Source: Solicoccozyma terricola
Taxonomy: Eukaryota > Basidiomycota > Tremellomycetes > Filobasidiales > Piskurozymaceae
NCBI GenBank assembly: GCA_001600875.1
Contig: BCLD01000012.1
Span: forward strand, 298,978-362,977
Reading direction: 5' to 3'
Length of the DNA: 64,000 nt
Program-made: the position numbers and the translations under genes
Notes under the pieces: generated by a model
Seen by the model: only the letters and a program-made list of their open reading frames with translations
Databases searched by the model: none
Told to the model about the DNA's origin: nothing
Part shown: one piece after another, positions 46,072 to 60,666 of the stretch
Layout of the letters: every line of letters starts with the position of its first letter
Numbering within the stretch: the first letter of the stretch is position 1

Positions 46072-46781
46072 ATGTCCTCCCACGGTAAGCATCTCGGTCG
46101 CCCCAACCTCCCCCAGTCTCTCACCTCTCCGTGCATCTTGCAGGTCCCATATCATCGCAGTACGCTGCTGCAGCCAAGGTTCCCTTGATCAAGGCACCAA
46201 GTCTGTGGCTGCCCAAACCTGTAAAGGCCAGACTACAATAGAGGCTGCTGCATTGAATGCTGAATCCTGACTATACAGGTTGAAATGCCGAAGGACATCC
46301 ATCCACTACCGAATGACCTTGGTGCATATGTCAGTGCTCTTGGAGTTGAAGATCGTGCAAAACTACAGACATAGCATGAATGCTAAACCCCCCCCCCCCC
46401 CCTTCACCAGTTTGTCTACCCATTCACTCTTGAACCTCATATTCTCGCTCAATCACCTCCGTTGCATGAGAAAATTCAACTGCTCAGAGCGAATCAAGCT
46501 GCAATACTTCAGAATAGACTTGACGAAGCTGAGCGTAAGAAGTGGGTGAGGCCCCGGAGCTTCATTATTTGACGCCTTGCTAAAATCCATCTTTGTTTCT
46601 CAGGAAGGAGGCCCTGAATAGATTAGCACCAGGGTATAATCCATCGTCATTCCTTGTTCCCAGTACACAATCAACAGCCACAATGGTAAAGCCAACACAG
46701 AAGGAGGTTGCCACGGACTCATGGGCTTCAACTTCAACTCCTCGGACAGCAGAAGAGGAATTTGCTTCTCTCAAGATTTGA
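46072..46781 (+). CDS. Short conserved-looking protein of unknown function
   Basis: This is a model of about 150 residues in five or more exons. Exon 1 is MSSH (ATG 46072, donor GTAAGC). Then come GPISSQYAAAAKVPLIKAPS and LWLPKP, VEMPKDIHPLPNDLGAY, and after a C15-containing intron FVYPFTLEPHILAQSPPLHE, KIQLLRANQAAILQNRLDEA and ERK. The last exon reads KEALNRLAPGYNPSSFLVPS and ends EEEFASLKI at TGA 46779-46781. The middle (residues 70-105) is strongly helical and may form a coiled coil. The MPKDIHPLP and YPFTLEPHIL blocks look conserved, but I cannot place the family. Splicing is supported by frame restoration at canonical sites. Confidence 0.65.
46388..46402 (+). repeat. C15 tract before the 3' splice site of the 46072-46781 gene
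   Basis: Fifteen C are followed by TTCACCAG and then the exon FVYPFTLEPH (starting 46411). The tract thus occupies the polypyrimidine-tract position of the intron on the sense strand. Confidence 0.9.
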
Positions 46782-46836
46782 GCGTTTGGTTTGGTAAAAG
46801 TTGTATCATCATCATTCAAGTTGTACTACATGATCG

Positions 46837-48813
46837 TTACGAGTCGTTACTATCGTGCCATCGTTGGTGTGCTATCTTCGCAAAGGGATAAACCTCCATT
46901 CGACAGATCGCACATCTGTCAATCATTTGATCGATGTTGTTTTCGTCCTCGTCGTCTAAGTCCCTGACATGTGCTTCCTCGCCATCCATGGTGACGTCTT
47001 TTGGATCCAATCCGGTGGATTTTGGTTGGGGTATATCACTAATCCCGTATACCTCCATCATCTCACGTCGGAGATCATCAGGCAGCGCGTTTAAGACTTC
47101 CATATCGACTATGCCAATGTCAGCACCCTTCTGAGTCCTTTCCTGAGCTTTAAGCCAGGCGTCATGAATCGAAGGAGGTGGAGCGTAGAGTGAAAGGTTT
47201 GTGGCCGATACATTTATCCTAGAAGGTTTTTTAAGCACTCTCAGTCAATGGCAAAAATGCGAGGATAACGGGGCTGACTTACACGTAAACATCAAACGCT
47301 CTTTCACTCGTTCCATCCTTCGGATTCCGGCTTAAGCCGAGCACGTCTCGTAGTAAGGAATGTCCAGCTAGCTTCATAAATTTACTTGCCCTATCTTCTC
47401 GAGTCGTTTGCGTATCCAACAAGAAGCTTGGAAATGAGATGCTCTTCGAGTCTCTCCCATGTGGCGAATCCCATGCTCTTCGCAGCGCTAGAGCGATACG
47501 GGTTGGAAATCGGAGCCAAGACCCGGGTATCTTCGTAGTTGGTGACACTCCCAACAATTCTTCCTCCAAACGAGTGAGGAGATCAATTAGGATCTCCTCC
47601 ATTTGCTTGGAAATGAGCGAAAGCTGTCGTCTCGGGTTATCGGCGTAACTATCCTCTACAGAGATCTGCTTCGGGAATGGGGGTGTCGGGTGGACTGGAT
47701 CATCGTCGATACCATGCAGCAGACCCCACAGGCGATCTCCCAATCTCTCGCCAAAGACTTTGACAAATACCGACAAAGACAATGCCGTCCTCGTTTGTTC
47801 AACCGTGATGGAGCAAGCGTGAAGAGTGTCCGAGGTGATTTCGGCGGCGCTCTCGATGCCCAACTTCCCCAGCTCAGAGGCGATGTCGGCGACGATCTTG
47901 GAGCCATACCCATTCAATTTGCGAAGATCGATGGATCCCAAGTACCGTTGGAGTGCGGCAGAGTCATAATCTAGAAATGTTGTCTGATCATTTGGCTTGT
48001 GCTCCGTTCCCACGAGCTTGGCGATCTGCTTGCTGTACCCAAGCCCCGCGGAAGTCGTCAGTCCGATCCGATGACGGATTTCGTCGCGGATGAAAGAACA
48101 GACGTGTGATCCGATCTGTAGAGACTCCAAACGAGCTGTGGCGGACGGTGATAACGCAGACAGGACGGCTGACTTCGGGAGGACTTGACCTGCGAATGTG
48201 GCTGGATTGTACCAAAACCCTCGTCTTTCAACTTCACCCGTCTCCTCGTTGAGGGCAGAGGGAAGACTGAAATATATTCTGTTTTTCGCTTGATGTCGAT
48301 ACGATGGACGTGCGGAATACTCTGGCTCGCTGTCGATTTCGATGATAGCAGCGGCGAGATGAGCTCGGACAAGCTCAGATATGTCCAGGAACACCTGAAA
48401 GCATTTAAATTTACATCAGCAGCCAGCCATGACCACAGTTGCAAGGGGCATGAATATCGCACCTCATCCAAGCCAAGCTTCTCTACGCCATTATCCGGAC
48501 CCAGATAACCATTGACAAGATCTCTTACTCGCTTCGAGAACGCGCGATATTTGGTCAAGTCCTCTCCATTGACCAGCACTAGATCAGGACAAATCTCCCT
48601 GGCTCGCCGGACAGACATCAACTTCCCCACTCCCAGGGCCCGCGCTTCATAGCTCGAGGTAGCCAATATGGACTTCTGCACTACCCCGACTGGCACGCCA
48701 TTGAGTGCCGGATTGAGTAGTCGCTCGACCGATAGGTAGAAAGCGTCCAAGTCGATCGCGACGATGAGCCGGTCATGTTGGGGAGAATGCAGGGGACTGG
48801 CGTGGACCTTCAT
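46837..48813 (-). CDS. POLI: Y-family DNA polymerase iota
   Basis: This is a translesion DNA polymerase. The start at ATG 48811-48813 reads MKVHASPLHSPQHDRLIVAI; an in-frame ATG at 48943-48945 would add 44 His/Arg-rich residues of doubtful reality. The catalytic core has AIDLDAFYLSVERLLNPAL, GVVQKSILATSSYEARALGV, KLMSVRRAREICPDLVLVNG and EDLTKYRAFSKRVRDL, closely matching the iota signature 'QK....CNYEAR..GV.KLM', 'LVLVNGEDLT.YR'. HRIGLTTSAGLGYSKQIAKL and LDYDSAALQRYLGSIDLRKL (HhH region) follow, then a little-finger domain. The C-terminus has IVDMEVLNALPDDLRREM, a ubiquitin-binding motif (UBM), then a C-x2-C-x11-H-x3-H finger (CAIC...HQRWH) just before the stop 46837-46839. Lies downstream of PCF11 on the same strand. 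Confidence 0.88.
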
Positions 48814-48968
48814 GTGCCATTCATCACGCACGACGAGGTGGAGCGTAGCTGGAAAGTGCGAGTGGTATCGAGGGCGACGGCGAAAGAAGTGACGGCTGTG
48901 TCGCTCATGGTCATATGGATGATATGGGATATGGATGATGCTCATGTTTACAAATGGGCGTCACGTGG

Positions 48969-51295
48969 CTAATCCAGTTTCTCCTTCTTGACATCCTTTT
49001 CAGCGTCGACAGGAGGGGATCCCTCGTCGGCTTTCCGTTTGAGAGTGGGAGGACTCCCATCGGCTAGCGTACTCTCTACTGCGGCGACGGGATCTGACGA
49101 TTCCTGTTTCACTGTTACTACACTCGCTTTCAATGGACTGGCCGGAGGAGGTATCGACCCTCCGAGCGTTTTCTGCGGTGTGGTAGCCCGACTAGTGCGC
49201 CCAGGGCTCTTGTCGCGGTTGACAGCCTTTGCTTTCGACGCCTCGCTGACCAGCAAGCGGTTCGCCACAGCGCTAGACATAGCGTCGGCACGACATGTAG
49301 CGTGGAAGATCTGCAAATGCTGCGGGTGATTAACAGTCGTCACTTTCCGAGTCAAGGCCCCTCCATCTACTGACCTGATTATCCACTTTGACTGCATTTC
49401 TCCATACCCACTCCTCTTCGTCCTCTGCGAATTCACTTTGGAAGGCTTCTTTACAGATGGGGCAAGGCGTCGCTGCTTCCGCGGGATCGCTAGGCACGGG
49501 TATCCATTTTTTGAGAAGAGCAGCTCGGCGCTCAGCCTTCACTGCTGGTGTTACCTTTGTCCCAAGACCAGATGAGCTGCCAGTAGCTTCTCCCGGGGCA
49601 GTGGAGCTTGTAGCGACGACGTCCGTAATCCACGACTGGAAGCGGCGTAGGTAAGGTTTCCATCAGCAAACTGTGCAGACATCGAGATCGAAGGTTGCAA
49701 AACGCTCACCTCCGCTCTTGGTAGCCACCTTCTATTCCCTTCTCTTCCCTCACTCTCCCTCTCCTTACGATTCCGACGGAAGTGCCAATCCATATGCGCA
49801 CGAAGACGGTCTTGCCCTGATTTACCTGTAGCGAACCTGGCTGAGCATTGTGAGCACCGGTTGGGAAGGTGTGCTACAGGGTTGAAGGATCGCTCCCTGA
49901 GTAAATTTGAATATCAGTGATGGCGCACAGCAAAACATCAAAGCAAACAGGTGCGTACTTTTGAAGATCATCCAATACCAATTTGACATTCATACCAAGA
50001 ATCAACTCCTCATAAGCCTCCATATCGTTATCGCTTTCAGCTGGGACGTTATCAGCCCGTGCGTTGACGGTGAACGGAGCGACCGCGCTAGCTGCACTTC
50101 CCACACTCCCAACACTACCTTCTCGCATGAGTCGCATATCAGGCGTACCTCCATCTGCCGTCCCAAATGGTGGCGGCGGCGGAGTACTCGAGATGACTCC
50201 TGCAGCAGCGAGGTTTCGAAAGAGGTCTCCAAAGTCCATCTTGGTGGATGTACCTTGTGGCTCCGCGGCTTTCACTAATGATGGAGCGGGTTGGCCGTAT
50301 AATCCTCGAGATAGTGCATCGATTTGAGGTTGGAGTTGAGTTGGGATCGGAGCTTGTTGACGATCTGCGTTTAGGGTGACGAGTTGGGTTTGAATTTGCT
50401 TGAGGTCGTCTTGAGTCAGTCTTTGAGTATTGAGCATGTTTGAGATCTGGGGGGGAAGGGGGGGGGGGGGGGGAGGAAGAAAAAGGAATAACGAAGTTGT
50501 CAGAGGTTGTCCAAACACCTATCCACCCACTATCCTTTCCCGCCTCACCTGCTCAAGAACACCAACGTGCAATCTCGCTTCCGCATCATGAGGATTCAAC
50601 CCTAGAACATGTTTTTTCCAAGCCAACGTCCCATTCAACTGTTTCAACACCATTTCCCTACTTGGACCCTCCATTGGCCCACCAGCCGCTCCATATATAG
50701 CTCTCTCTATTTCTTCCCTTGCACCACCGCCAAATACATCCCCCCCATTTGGACCTCCTTGTTTCCAAGTCGCCACCATCTCTTCCATTTTTGTCTTTGT
50801 AACCCCGTCGACTTGAGCGTAGGCACGTAAGAAACATCTTGGAAGGAAAGGGGGGAAGTATGTCGTACTGAATGGTGGGCCGATGTTTTTAGCAATCGAG
50901 TCCAGGAGATAGAAGACTGGCAATTTTTTATCTGCGTCGGCCTGACGAGCGAGCGAGCGAGCGAACGAGCAAAGGAATAAGGATACCAGTCCGCATAAGC
51001 GTCATCGTACAACCTTCAACACACCCCTACACAAACTCACCCTATCGATCTGACCCTCCAACTCTCTCGCAATCAACGCCATACCCTCCCAATCGCCTGA
51101 ATTCCTAGTCTGTACCGCTTGAGTTGTCAAATGTGTGATGATAGGACGAGAGTTGACATTGAGTGCTGGTAAATCGCGATGAAAGATTTGCGCGGGTGTG
51201 AGGAATGTTTGAGGGTATGCAGGGTATGATTGAGCGGTTGGTGGAGGGTATGGGTAGGCTGGGTAAGCTGGTTGAGAAGGATATGGGTAGGCCAT
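48969..51295 (-). CDS. PCF11: PCF11, mRNA 3'-end processing factor (CID and zinc fingers)
   Basis: Pcf11 is the cleavage factor IA subunit that binds the RNA polymerase II CTD and promotes cleavage and termination. The ATG at 51293-51295 gives MAYPYPSQPAYPAYPYPPP (Pro/Tyr-rich), then the CTD-interacting domain: LPALNVNSRPIITHLTTQAV and MALIARELEGQIDR, spliced to LPVFYLLDSIAKNIGPPF and RCFLRAYAQVDGVTKTKMEE, a typical CID order. After a Gln-rich linker, EEYEEL-like EAYEELILGMNVKLVLDDL, the zinc-finger region reads NRCSQCSARFATGKSGQDRL and RAHMDWHFRRNRKER, then RRWLPRAE. The second finger is CPICKEAFQSEFAEDEEEW with IFHATC. This H-x3-H and C-x2-C layout is diagnostic for PCF11. The stop is 48969-48971. 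One intron carries a 16-C tract next to its acceptor. Confidence 0.93.
50449..50473 (-). repeat. C16-TT-C7 tract at the 3' end of a PCF11 intron
   Basis: On plus this reads G7-AA-G16. On the PCF11 transcript it is C16-TT-C7 immediately followed by AG and the exon start ATCTCAAAC (ISNMLNT). The run therefore abuts the 3' splice site with no other sequence between. Confidence 0.9.
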
Positions 51296-51998
51296 TTCGC
51301 GGTTGTGTGGGAAAAGCCCTGCCAGACCCTGACAGGCGGTACTGAGGACTGGTGGTGGTGATAGATTGGGTATGCTCAGATGAGTTTGCTCTCGCTCGAT
51401 AGGGTTTTGGATGCGGTGACTGTCCAGAGGGGATGGGAATGATGAAGAGATGGGAGGGAAAGTAGTGTAGAGTTGAGTTGAAAAGGTGATGTGGGTGGGA
51501 TGTGGTGGGATGTGTGGGACTAAATGCGTCTGCTCTGTCTCTGCTCAATCGAGTTCGCGACTCGGTCTCAATAAACTCTCGAGCTCTCTTTTTCTTTTCT
51601 GTTTGGTCTGCCTGTCTGTCTGTCTGTCTTATGAGATGGGTAGCGTGACAAGAGAGAGCTATAGGAGTGTGAGTGGGTGGTGGTGGGTGGGTGGTGGTGA
51701 GTGGGTGAGTGGGTGGTTGAGTGGATGTCCCCCTACCCCCGCCCCCTCCCATTTCCCACGGTGGACCATTCCATCCCCGCCCTCCACCGGACCGGATGCT
51801 CCTTGCCATCCCATCCTCCCCACGTCAGCCAGCCCACGTTTACGGAGCGGAAGTAGCAGCGACACCGAACAGCGAACAGCAACAGCATCACTCCATCCAC
51901 TTCATCACAGCACAACCACAACCACACACACTCCCACAACCACAACCACCCACACATCTCAATACAATCACCACCAAAAAAAACAAGCTCGCATCATA
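51296..51998. promoter_or_regulatory. Divergent intergenic region PCF11 / PGI1
   Basis: This is 0.7 kb between divergent starts. It carries a (TGTC)4 repeat at 51613-51628, a GT/GGGT-rich block at about 51669-51725, and CA/CCA-rich sequence in the PGI1 5' leader (51910-51975). Pyrimidine-rich leaders like this are common for highly expressed fungal glycolytic genes. No separate gene is called. Confidence 0.5.
51613..51628. repeat. (TGTC)4 tetranucleotide repeat
   Basis: Four perfect TGTC units lie in the PCF11/PGI1 spacer, about 370 bp upstream of the PGI1 start codon. It is an ordinary microsatellite. Confidence 0.75.
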
Positions 51999-54407
<2,409 letters not shown>

Positions 54408-54697
54408 AGATGGAATAGGAACAAAGAAATAATCGGTGGTGAACGCTGAATGCCAGAGCGGGTTGTGGGGTTGTGATGTGATACAGGATAGAAACTGCCG
54501 CTGCTCGATATATTTACCGGGACTTCCGGGAAAAGGGGACAGATCGATAGTTGGTTCCGATGACACGTAAGGGCATGTGCGGACATGTCGTGGAGCACCC
54601 GACTAGCGACCACCCCATCCGACCATCGTCACCGTCATAGCCACCATCATCACAGTCACAGTCACAGTCACTACTGCCAGTACATCCCTCCCCCACC

Positions 54698-56311
54698 ATG
54701 TCTCAACGTGTCCACATCAATCCCCAGCAACCCAACTACCGTCCGCCTTCCATGCAGTCATACCAGCCTGATCCAATCGGCGCCCGTGGCAGCTCGTCTC
54801 CAGGCTCTGGAATGCAGGGAATCGGTATGACAGGTAACCCAGCTATCGACAATATCATCGCTCAAGCTAGAGCGTTCAGCAGCAAGATCGAGGACTTTAT
54901 TGAGGCTTACTCGCAGGCGAGTGTGCACCAGAGTCTCGCCCTTTTGATTGAATGACGCTGACGGCGGTGACCGATCGTGTATACAGCCAATCCGTCCATA
55001 CGTACCAGCCCTCGCTCGCTTTCTCATCGTCGTCACCTTCCTGGAAGACGCTCTGAGGATCATCACTCAATGGAGCGATCAGATTTGGTACCTCAGCAAG
55101 TTAGTTGGCTGGTAATCAGTGCTCGCCGATGAACAAAGCTGACACTTGGAGGTTTCCTCCCCCCAGACACCGTCATTTCATATGGGGATTCTCTCACTTG
55201 TTCCTCTTGTTCAATGTGACCGTGAGTATCCTGTCTCTCTGCACTGCACTTCTCCCTACCACTTCCACCGAACTGAAAACTCCCCCATTCGCACTCCCTC
55301 TCAGGCCATGTTGGGTGGATCGTACGGTGTCATTGCGAAAAAGTTCCCAGAGTACTCCATTGGAGCCCTACTCGGCGTTGTCGTTGCTCAGGGTACGTCT
55401 GCCAACCGCTCTACATTGCTTCATGGCCTCGATGGCTGATTTCTGGCTGATTTCTTCATATCGATAGGCCTCGGCTACGGTCTGATCTTCGACATGTCTT
55501 TCTTCCTGCGTAACCTTTCGGTCATTGGTGGTCTGCTCATGGTCCTCTCCGATTCATTACAAAACAAGAAAAAGCTGTTTGCTGGTCTTCCATCTTTAAG
55601 CGAGACCGACCGGAGGAAGTAGTACGTCGTTGACCGTCATTTTCTTCCTGTTCGCCGCTACTCCAATACTGAATTGGTTCGCCCTTCACATAACAGCTTC
55701 CAACTCGCTGGTCGTATCCTCCTCATCTTCCTATTCATCGGATTCATCTTCCAAGGATCATGGAGCATCTCTCGTGTTATCGTGTCCTTGGTCGGTCTAG
55801 GTGCCTGTGTGATGGTGGCTGTTGGGTTCAAAGCGAAGTGGAGTGCGAGTTTCTTGGTTACGCTGTTGAGCATCTTTAACGTGTTCATAAACAATTGGTG
55901 GGTGGTGCAACGCAAAGCTAAGGAAAGTTAAGCACTGATACGAGCTTATGGTTATTTAGGTGGAGTGTACACCATGCTCATCCTCAACGAGACTTCCTCA
56001 AGTATGACTTGTGAGTGGGAATGTGATCTTGGGTCAAGGTTGCTGGAATTGACCTGGTTTTGGATCTCTCATTATATCGTCACTTCTAGCTTCCAAACGC
56101 TTTGTGAGTAGGAATACTGGGAATGAAGACATCCGCCTCTTGCTGACTGCATGTTCGTACTTGCAGCCATCGTCGGCGGACTTCTCCTGCTTGTCAACAT
56201 GGGACCAGGTGGTATCTCAGTCGATGAGAAGAAGAAGGTGAGATAGAATTACATGAAAATCCCTGATCGAGACGTGTAATAACATGAGTTTGCGATACAC
56301 AGGTGTACTGA
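54698..56311 (+). CDS. ERV29: ERV29/SURF4, ER-Golgi cargo receptor
   Basis: Erv29 packages soluble secretory proteins into COPII vesicles. The ATG at 54698 opens MSQRVHINPQQPNYRPPSMQ, a polar cytosolic start, then AFSSKIEDFIEAYSQ and PYVPALARFLIVVTFLEDAL (TM1 region). Further exons give HFIWGFSHLFLLFNVT, AMLGGSYGVIAKKFPEYSIG, LLMVLSDSLQNKKKLFAGLP, FQLAGRILLIFLFIGFIFQG, RVIVSLVGLGACVMVAVGFK, LVTLLSIFNVFINNWWSVHH and FLKYDFFQTLSIVGGLLLL. These are the family's several transmembrane segments and its conserved 'KYDFFQTLS..GGLLL....GPGG.S.DEKKK' end. The final residues after splicing are EKKKVY, a KKxx dilysine ER-retrieval signal, with stop 56309-56311. The last coding exon is only 9 nt. Confidence 0.93.
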
Positions 56312-56491
56312 CCGGAAAGACGAGAAGCAGAGTAGATGAAAGGAGTGCTCCAAAGAACAAACAGGCGTTGGGCCTAGTAACGAATGAATGTGATGCATGT
56401 CTTCATTCATCGAATGACACTCCGAATCGCCGTATATTTACATAGGGTACAATTGATCGTCACTCAGTCGTAAGAATTCATCCGTAGTTTA

Positions 56492-59400
56492 TCACAATCC
56501 AGCCAATACCGCCCTAGTCCATGCATTACCGTCCATCTTCACCTTGAACTCAAGAGCTGTGTCCTTGAGCAACGCCAACTCTTCCTCTTCTGTGCGCATC
56601 GGCGCATCTCCACCCTCACCGCTGGATCGTTCCTTCCATGTCTTGAGAAAATCTTGGACGATGGTCGTTCCCTCATCGGTTTCGGCTTGAGATATCTTGG
56701 CGAAGACGTCCTCTCCTTCGTACCCGTCGCCAAAGTCTTCGAGCTCGTCCGCTTTACGTTTGGCGAGCCTGATAACGCTCTCCGGGAAGTTGGCGAGCTC
56801 TGCGACGTGGATACCAAAACTTTGGTCACAGACACCTTCCTTGACCTGATAGAGTAGCACGATTTCCCGATCCTGCTTGTTCTCTCCCCGTTGAGTGACG
56901 TGAGCGAGTACGTGAAGGTTTTTAACGTTCGATAGAGACTGTTGGAGGGTCGTAAGTTCGGCGAAGTGAGTAGCGAAATAAGTGCGAGCGCCAATCTTGG
57001 AGGCAATGTGCCTGAAGAACACAGACGGATCAGCAGCTACCAAGGATTTTCCCGCTAGGATGCCGGGGACGCACTCGCTGATTGCCCAAGCTAGACCGAA
57101 CCCGTCGTATGTAGAGGTACCCCTTCCAAGCTGAGGGGGAGAGCCATCATCAGATCAAGAGATGAGTTGCAATGGATGGAAGCACACTGACCTCGTCGAT
57201 AATGACAAGGGAGTCTTTGGTTGCAGTCTGGATTCAACGAGTTGTTGAGCTGGCGGGAACCCTTTCTTTTGAAAGCTCCACTCACCTTCAAAATTGCAGC
57301 AGTCTCGAGCATCTCAGCCATGAAAGTACTGACTCCCTTCAATTGACTGTCACCGGCGCCAACTCGCGCCAAGATGGCATCGAAGATAGGAAGAACTGCA
57401 GAGTCGGCAGGTACGAAACATCCTACTTGAGCCATGAGGGCGATGACACCGATCTGAAGGCAAGATGCGGCTGTCGGATACATGTACGCTGTCCGCAGAT
57501 CCAAGCTGGCTTACCTGACGAATGTACGTGCTCTTGCCACCCATGTTCGGCCCGGTGATAATCTGGAAAGTCTCCGTGTCTGTAAGGCGGATCAGCGTCA
57601 GCTGCAGGTACCTGTTGCGTGGCATGTATGCACTCTTACCTTTCAGCATCTGGTGATCGTTTGGAATGAACGAGATGCCATCTTGGACTTCTAGGCAAGG
57701 GTGGCGAGCTTGCATCACAATAAGATCTCCAGTACCTGCGATCGTGATGCATTAGATCAATCGACTCATCCAATTGCGGCTGAGGACGTACCCTTCTCAG
57801 TGAGGACCGGCTTGACATATCTTGGCATGGAGTTATCAGAAACATGAGCAAAGCTGTCGAAGCAGACCATCAGGACCATTGCCCCAGAAGCACAAAATCG
57901 TGGTAACTTCTCACCTGACGATGACATCAAGGGTGGCAACGAGATTGTCCAGGATCTCCAGCAACTGGGTATATGTAGCTAAAGAATTACGACTCTGTCA
58001 GCATTTTTTATGGCGAAAAAAGTCGCGCCTCGACCAACCTGCGATCGCCACCACCTCTTTGACGAGAGACCTCTGAGTCTTCTCGTACAACTGAGTCAGA
58101 CTGTTGTGCTCTTCACTGAGGGACTTCAACTTCTTGGTGGTAAAAATTGAGCCAGACTTCTGCGTGGCAAGCTCAATGTATTTGCCCTTAATCTTGTTGA
58201 CCTCCTGAGTACATCAACGGACAGGGTGAGACAGCGCCATCGGGCGTGAGCACAAGAATAGACTCACAGCTTTGGTTACACGGAGCGAGTAGCCATAGAC
58301 CTGGTGGCGTTCGAGATGGAGCTTCTTCTCCATATCCAGTCCTGTCGCTCGCGCGACCGCCTCATGCTCCGCATCCAAAGCGTCCATGACGCCGATGAGT
58401 CGGCTCTTGATCTCCTCGAGGTGCTCGTCAAAGGACGCTTGCAGCACATAATTGTGATTCGCTAGCTCATCAAGGTCAATCGTCTCTTCTACCATCGTCT
58501 TGTAAGGATCAAGCTTCTGATCATAGTCCTGTTGGCCGGCATGAAGATCAGCGTGGCAACAGTAAGCAATGTATCCTGCCTATGGCTAACCCTTAGAGGA
58601 GTTAGGAAAACTCTTTCGATCAGATCGGTTTGCTCTGCATTACCAGGATTGCAGCCTTCCAGTAGAGAGATGAGTTGGGGAAGCTGTCGATGCAGCCGGT
58701 TATTATCACGCCTTGGTGACTGCATTGCAACCTAATCACCGTACCTTTGACACGGCTTGATAGACTCGCACAACATCTTCTAGCGATGCAATCTGTCTGT
58801 TGAACCGTTTGTTGATGCGGTTGAAGTCAGGCATGGGTCGTAAACAGTCAGACTATCCGAAGCTCATTCAGGTAAGTATTCATTCAGTCGTGATGTGCGA
58901 CATGCCGGAAACCGACCTGTAGACTTCTACGCGTCCCGGCATCTTCAACAAACGCCTCCACAAGATCCTGGCGCTTTTCTGCGAAATATGGTGGTTGTCA
59001 GGTGCGGTGTGGACTGATTAATACTTATGGTTGACTGACTGATCTCATGCAGGTTAACCAGAGGTTGCTTCAGCCACATGGCCAACATCCTTTGCCCCTG
59101 TGCTGTTTTGCAATGATTCAACAAACCATACAAGCTCATGCTCTTGTTTCCCCCTAGCTCAAGCGGATTCGGCATCAGGTTGAGAGCTTTTAGAGCCGAT
59201 GCGTCGAGCTTCATGTATTGCGAGAGGTCATGATGCTTGAGATGCCATTTGCCGTGTGAAGCTACCGCATCGAGGAGAGATAGATATGTAATAATGGCTG
59301 CGAGAGCGGACATGGCGACTTTGAGGTCGAATTCGGCTGTAGAAGGAATTGACCTCGTCACGGGTTAGTGAACCGATCGGCAAGGTTTTAGAAGAACACT

Positions 59401-60666
59401 CACGCAACGCGAGCGTAACTGCAGTCTCAACCAACAAGCGCTTGACGTCTCCTTCCACTGAATCCGAGCCGAACATATCTGATACGCGGGGAGGTATCGT
59501 ATGAGGGAAAGCAAGAGGACCACGGATGATGCCACTCACTCGCAGGAACTTCAGTTACAACGACTCCACACCTCTCGATCATCGCCAACAGCTTCAAGAG
59601 GTCAGTCTCATCCTTGACTTTTACAGGCTCATCCGCATCGTTGGATTTTCCACTCTTTCCTGTGCGATTCCGTTTCGTTTCTGTCGATTCCGCGAGTAGA
59701 CACTCCTTCACGCCGAGTTGAATAATCAAGCTCTATGTTATTTCCCCTACCTGGATCAGCCCGATGTCGTCGTGGTCAATCATCGGTCACTCACCTCTGT
59801 ATTGCTAAACATTTCGTCATCTGGAAATTCGCTCATCCCTAGCATTCGAGCACTAGCGTCTGCAAATGCAATACCGATATTTCGATTACCGTCGACCATC
59901 GACAATTTGATGGCCATAACGATTGGAGATGATAAGTTGTCGGTGTTGGAGAACAGGAGGTCCTCGACTTGCTGTAAGTTTCCTGGACTCGCCTGTAGTG
60001 GAAGCATAAAGGTATTAAAAAAAAATCAGCTTTCGACAGTGTCTTTTGCTGATCACACAGACTCGCCTCCTTCCCCAACACCCATCTATTGCCTTTCTTT
60101 CCACTCTCTGTCTCCCAAATCTCCACTCTTAGCTGTTTAGTCGTCAACGCCTCTCTCAGAAAACCCTTTGCCAACGTCATGGACATCGTGACGCTTGGTA
60201 AGCCCTTCCCATCTGCACGGGACGATGATTGTGACTTGGACGATGCTCCGGCTCCAAGGTATTTGATAACGTTGTTGGTTTTGTAGACGGTATTGGCAAT
60301 CAGTAGTGCATCTTGAGCATGAGCTGAGAAGAACTCCTAACGGGAGAATATATCAAGTCAGCAGTCGGTGGTCGAGGCAACACAACATCATCTACCCACT
60401 CCTCGGTCAAACAGTCGAACGGTGCCAGGAAGACGCTATCATCGGATGTGACAGCATGTTAAGCCTACGTATGATATGAATTCGAGCCGCCCATAGGTGA
60501 AACTCACTTCCGGCATGGTCTCGACGAATCGGCAGAAGGATTGCTCTGCAGCGTTATCTGGATGACAGGTTGTATCGGTCGACTATCACCCACACTGAAC
60601 GTGCGATGAAGGTTGCTCACCACCCAAATCTAACACCGGTTTGGCCGCAGCCTCGTTACCGTACAT
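56492..60666 (-). CDS. MSH2: DNA mismatch repair protein MSH2
   Basis: MSH2 is the common subunit of MutS-alpha and MutS-beta. The ATG at 60664-60666 gives [15 protein letters not shown], spliced to [17 protein letters not shown] and then to FDRYYSYGR and [12 protein letters not shown]. It continues [36 protein letters not shown] sequence, and the clamp/lever region [20 protein letters not shown] with [20 protein letters not shown]. The ATPase domain has YVKP-type residues, then [15 protein letters not shown] (Walker A), a [19 protein letters not shown] block (the D-loop/Walker B side), and [20 protein letters not shown]. The C-terminal helical end with [20 protein letters not shown] stops at 56492-56494. 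About fifteen introns are present. Length (about 950 residues) fits the family. Confidence 0.96.

Noticed and set aside
48814..48945. An N-terminal extension of POLI from ATG 48943-48945
   Set aside because: The extra 44 residues are His/Arg-rich and not family-like. I kept the inner ATG but cannot exclude the longer form.
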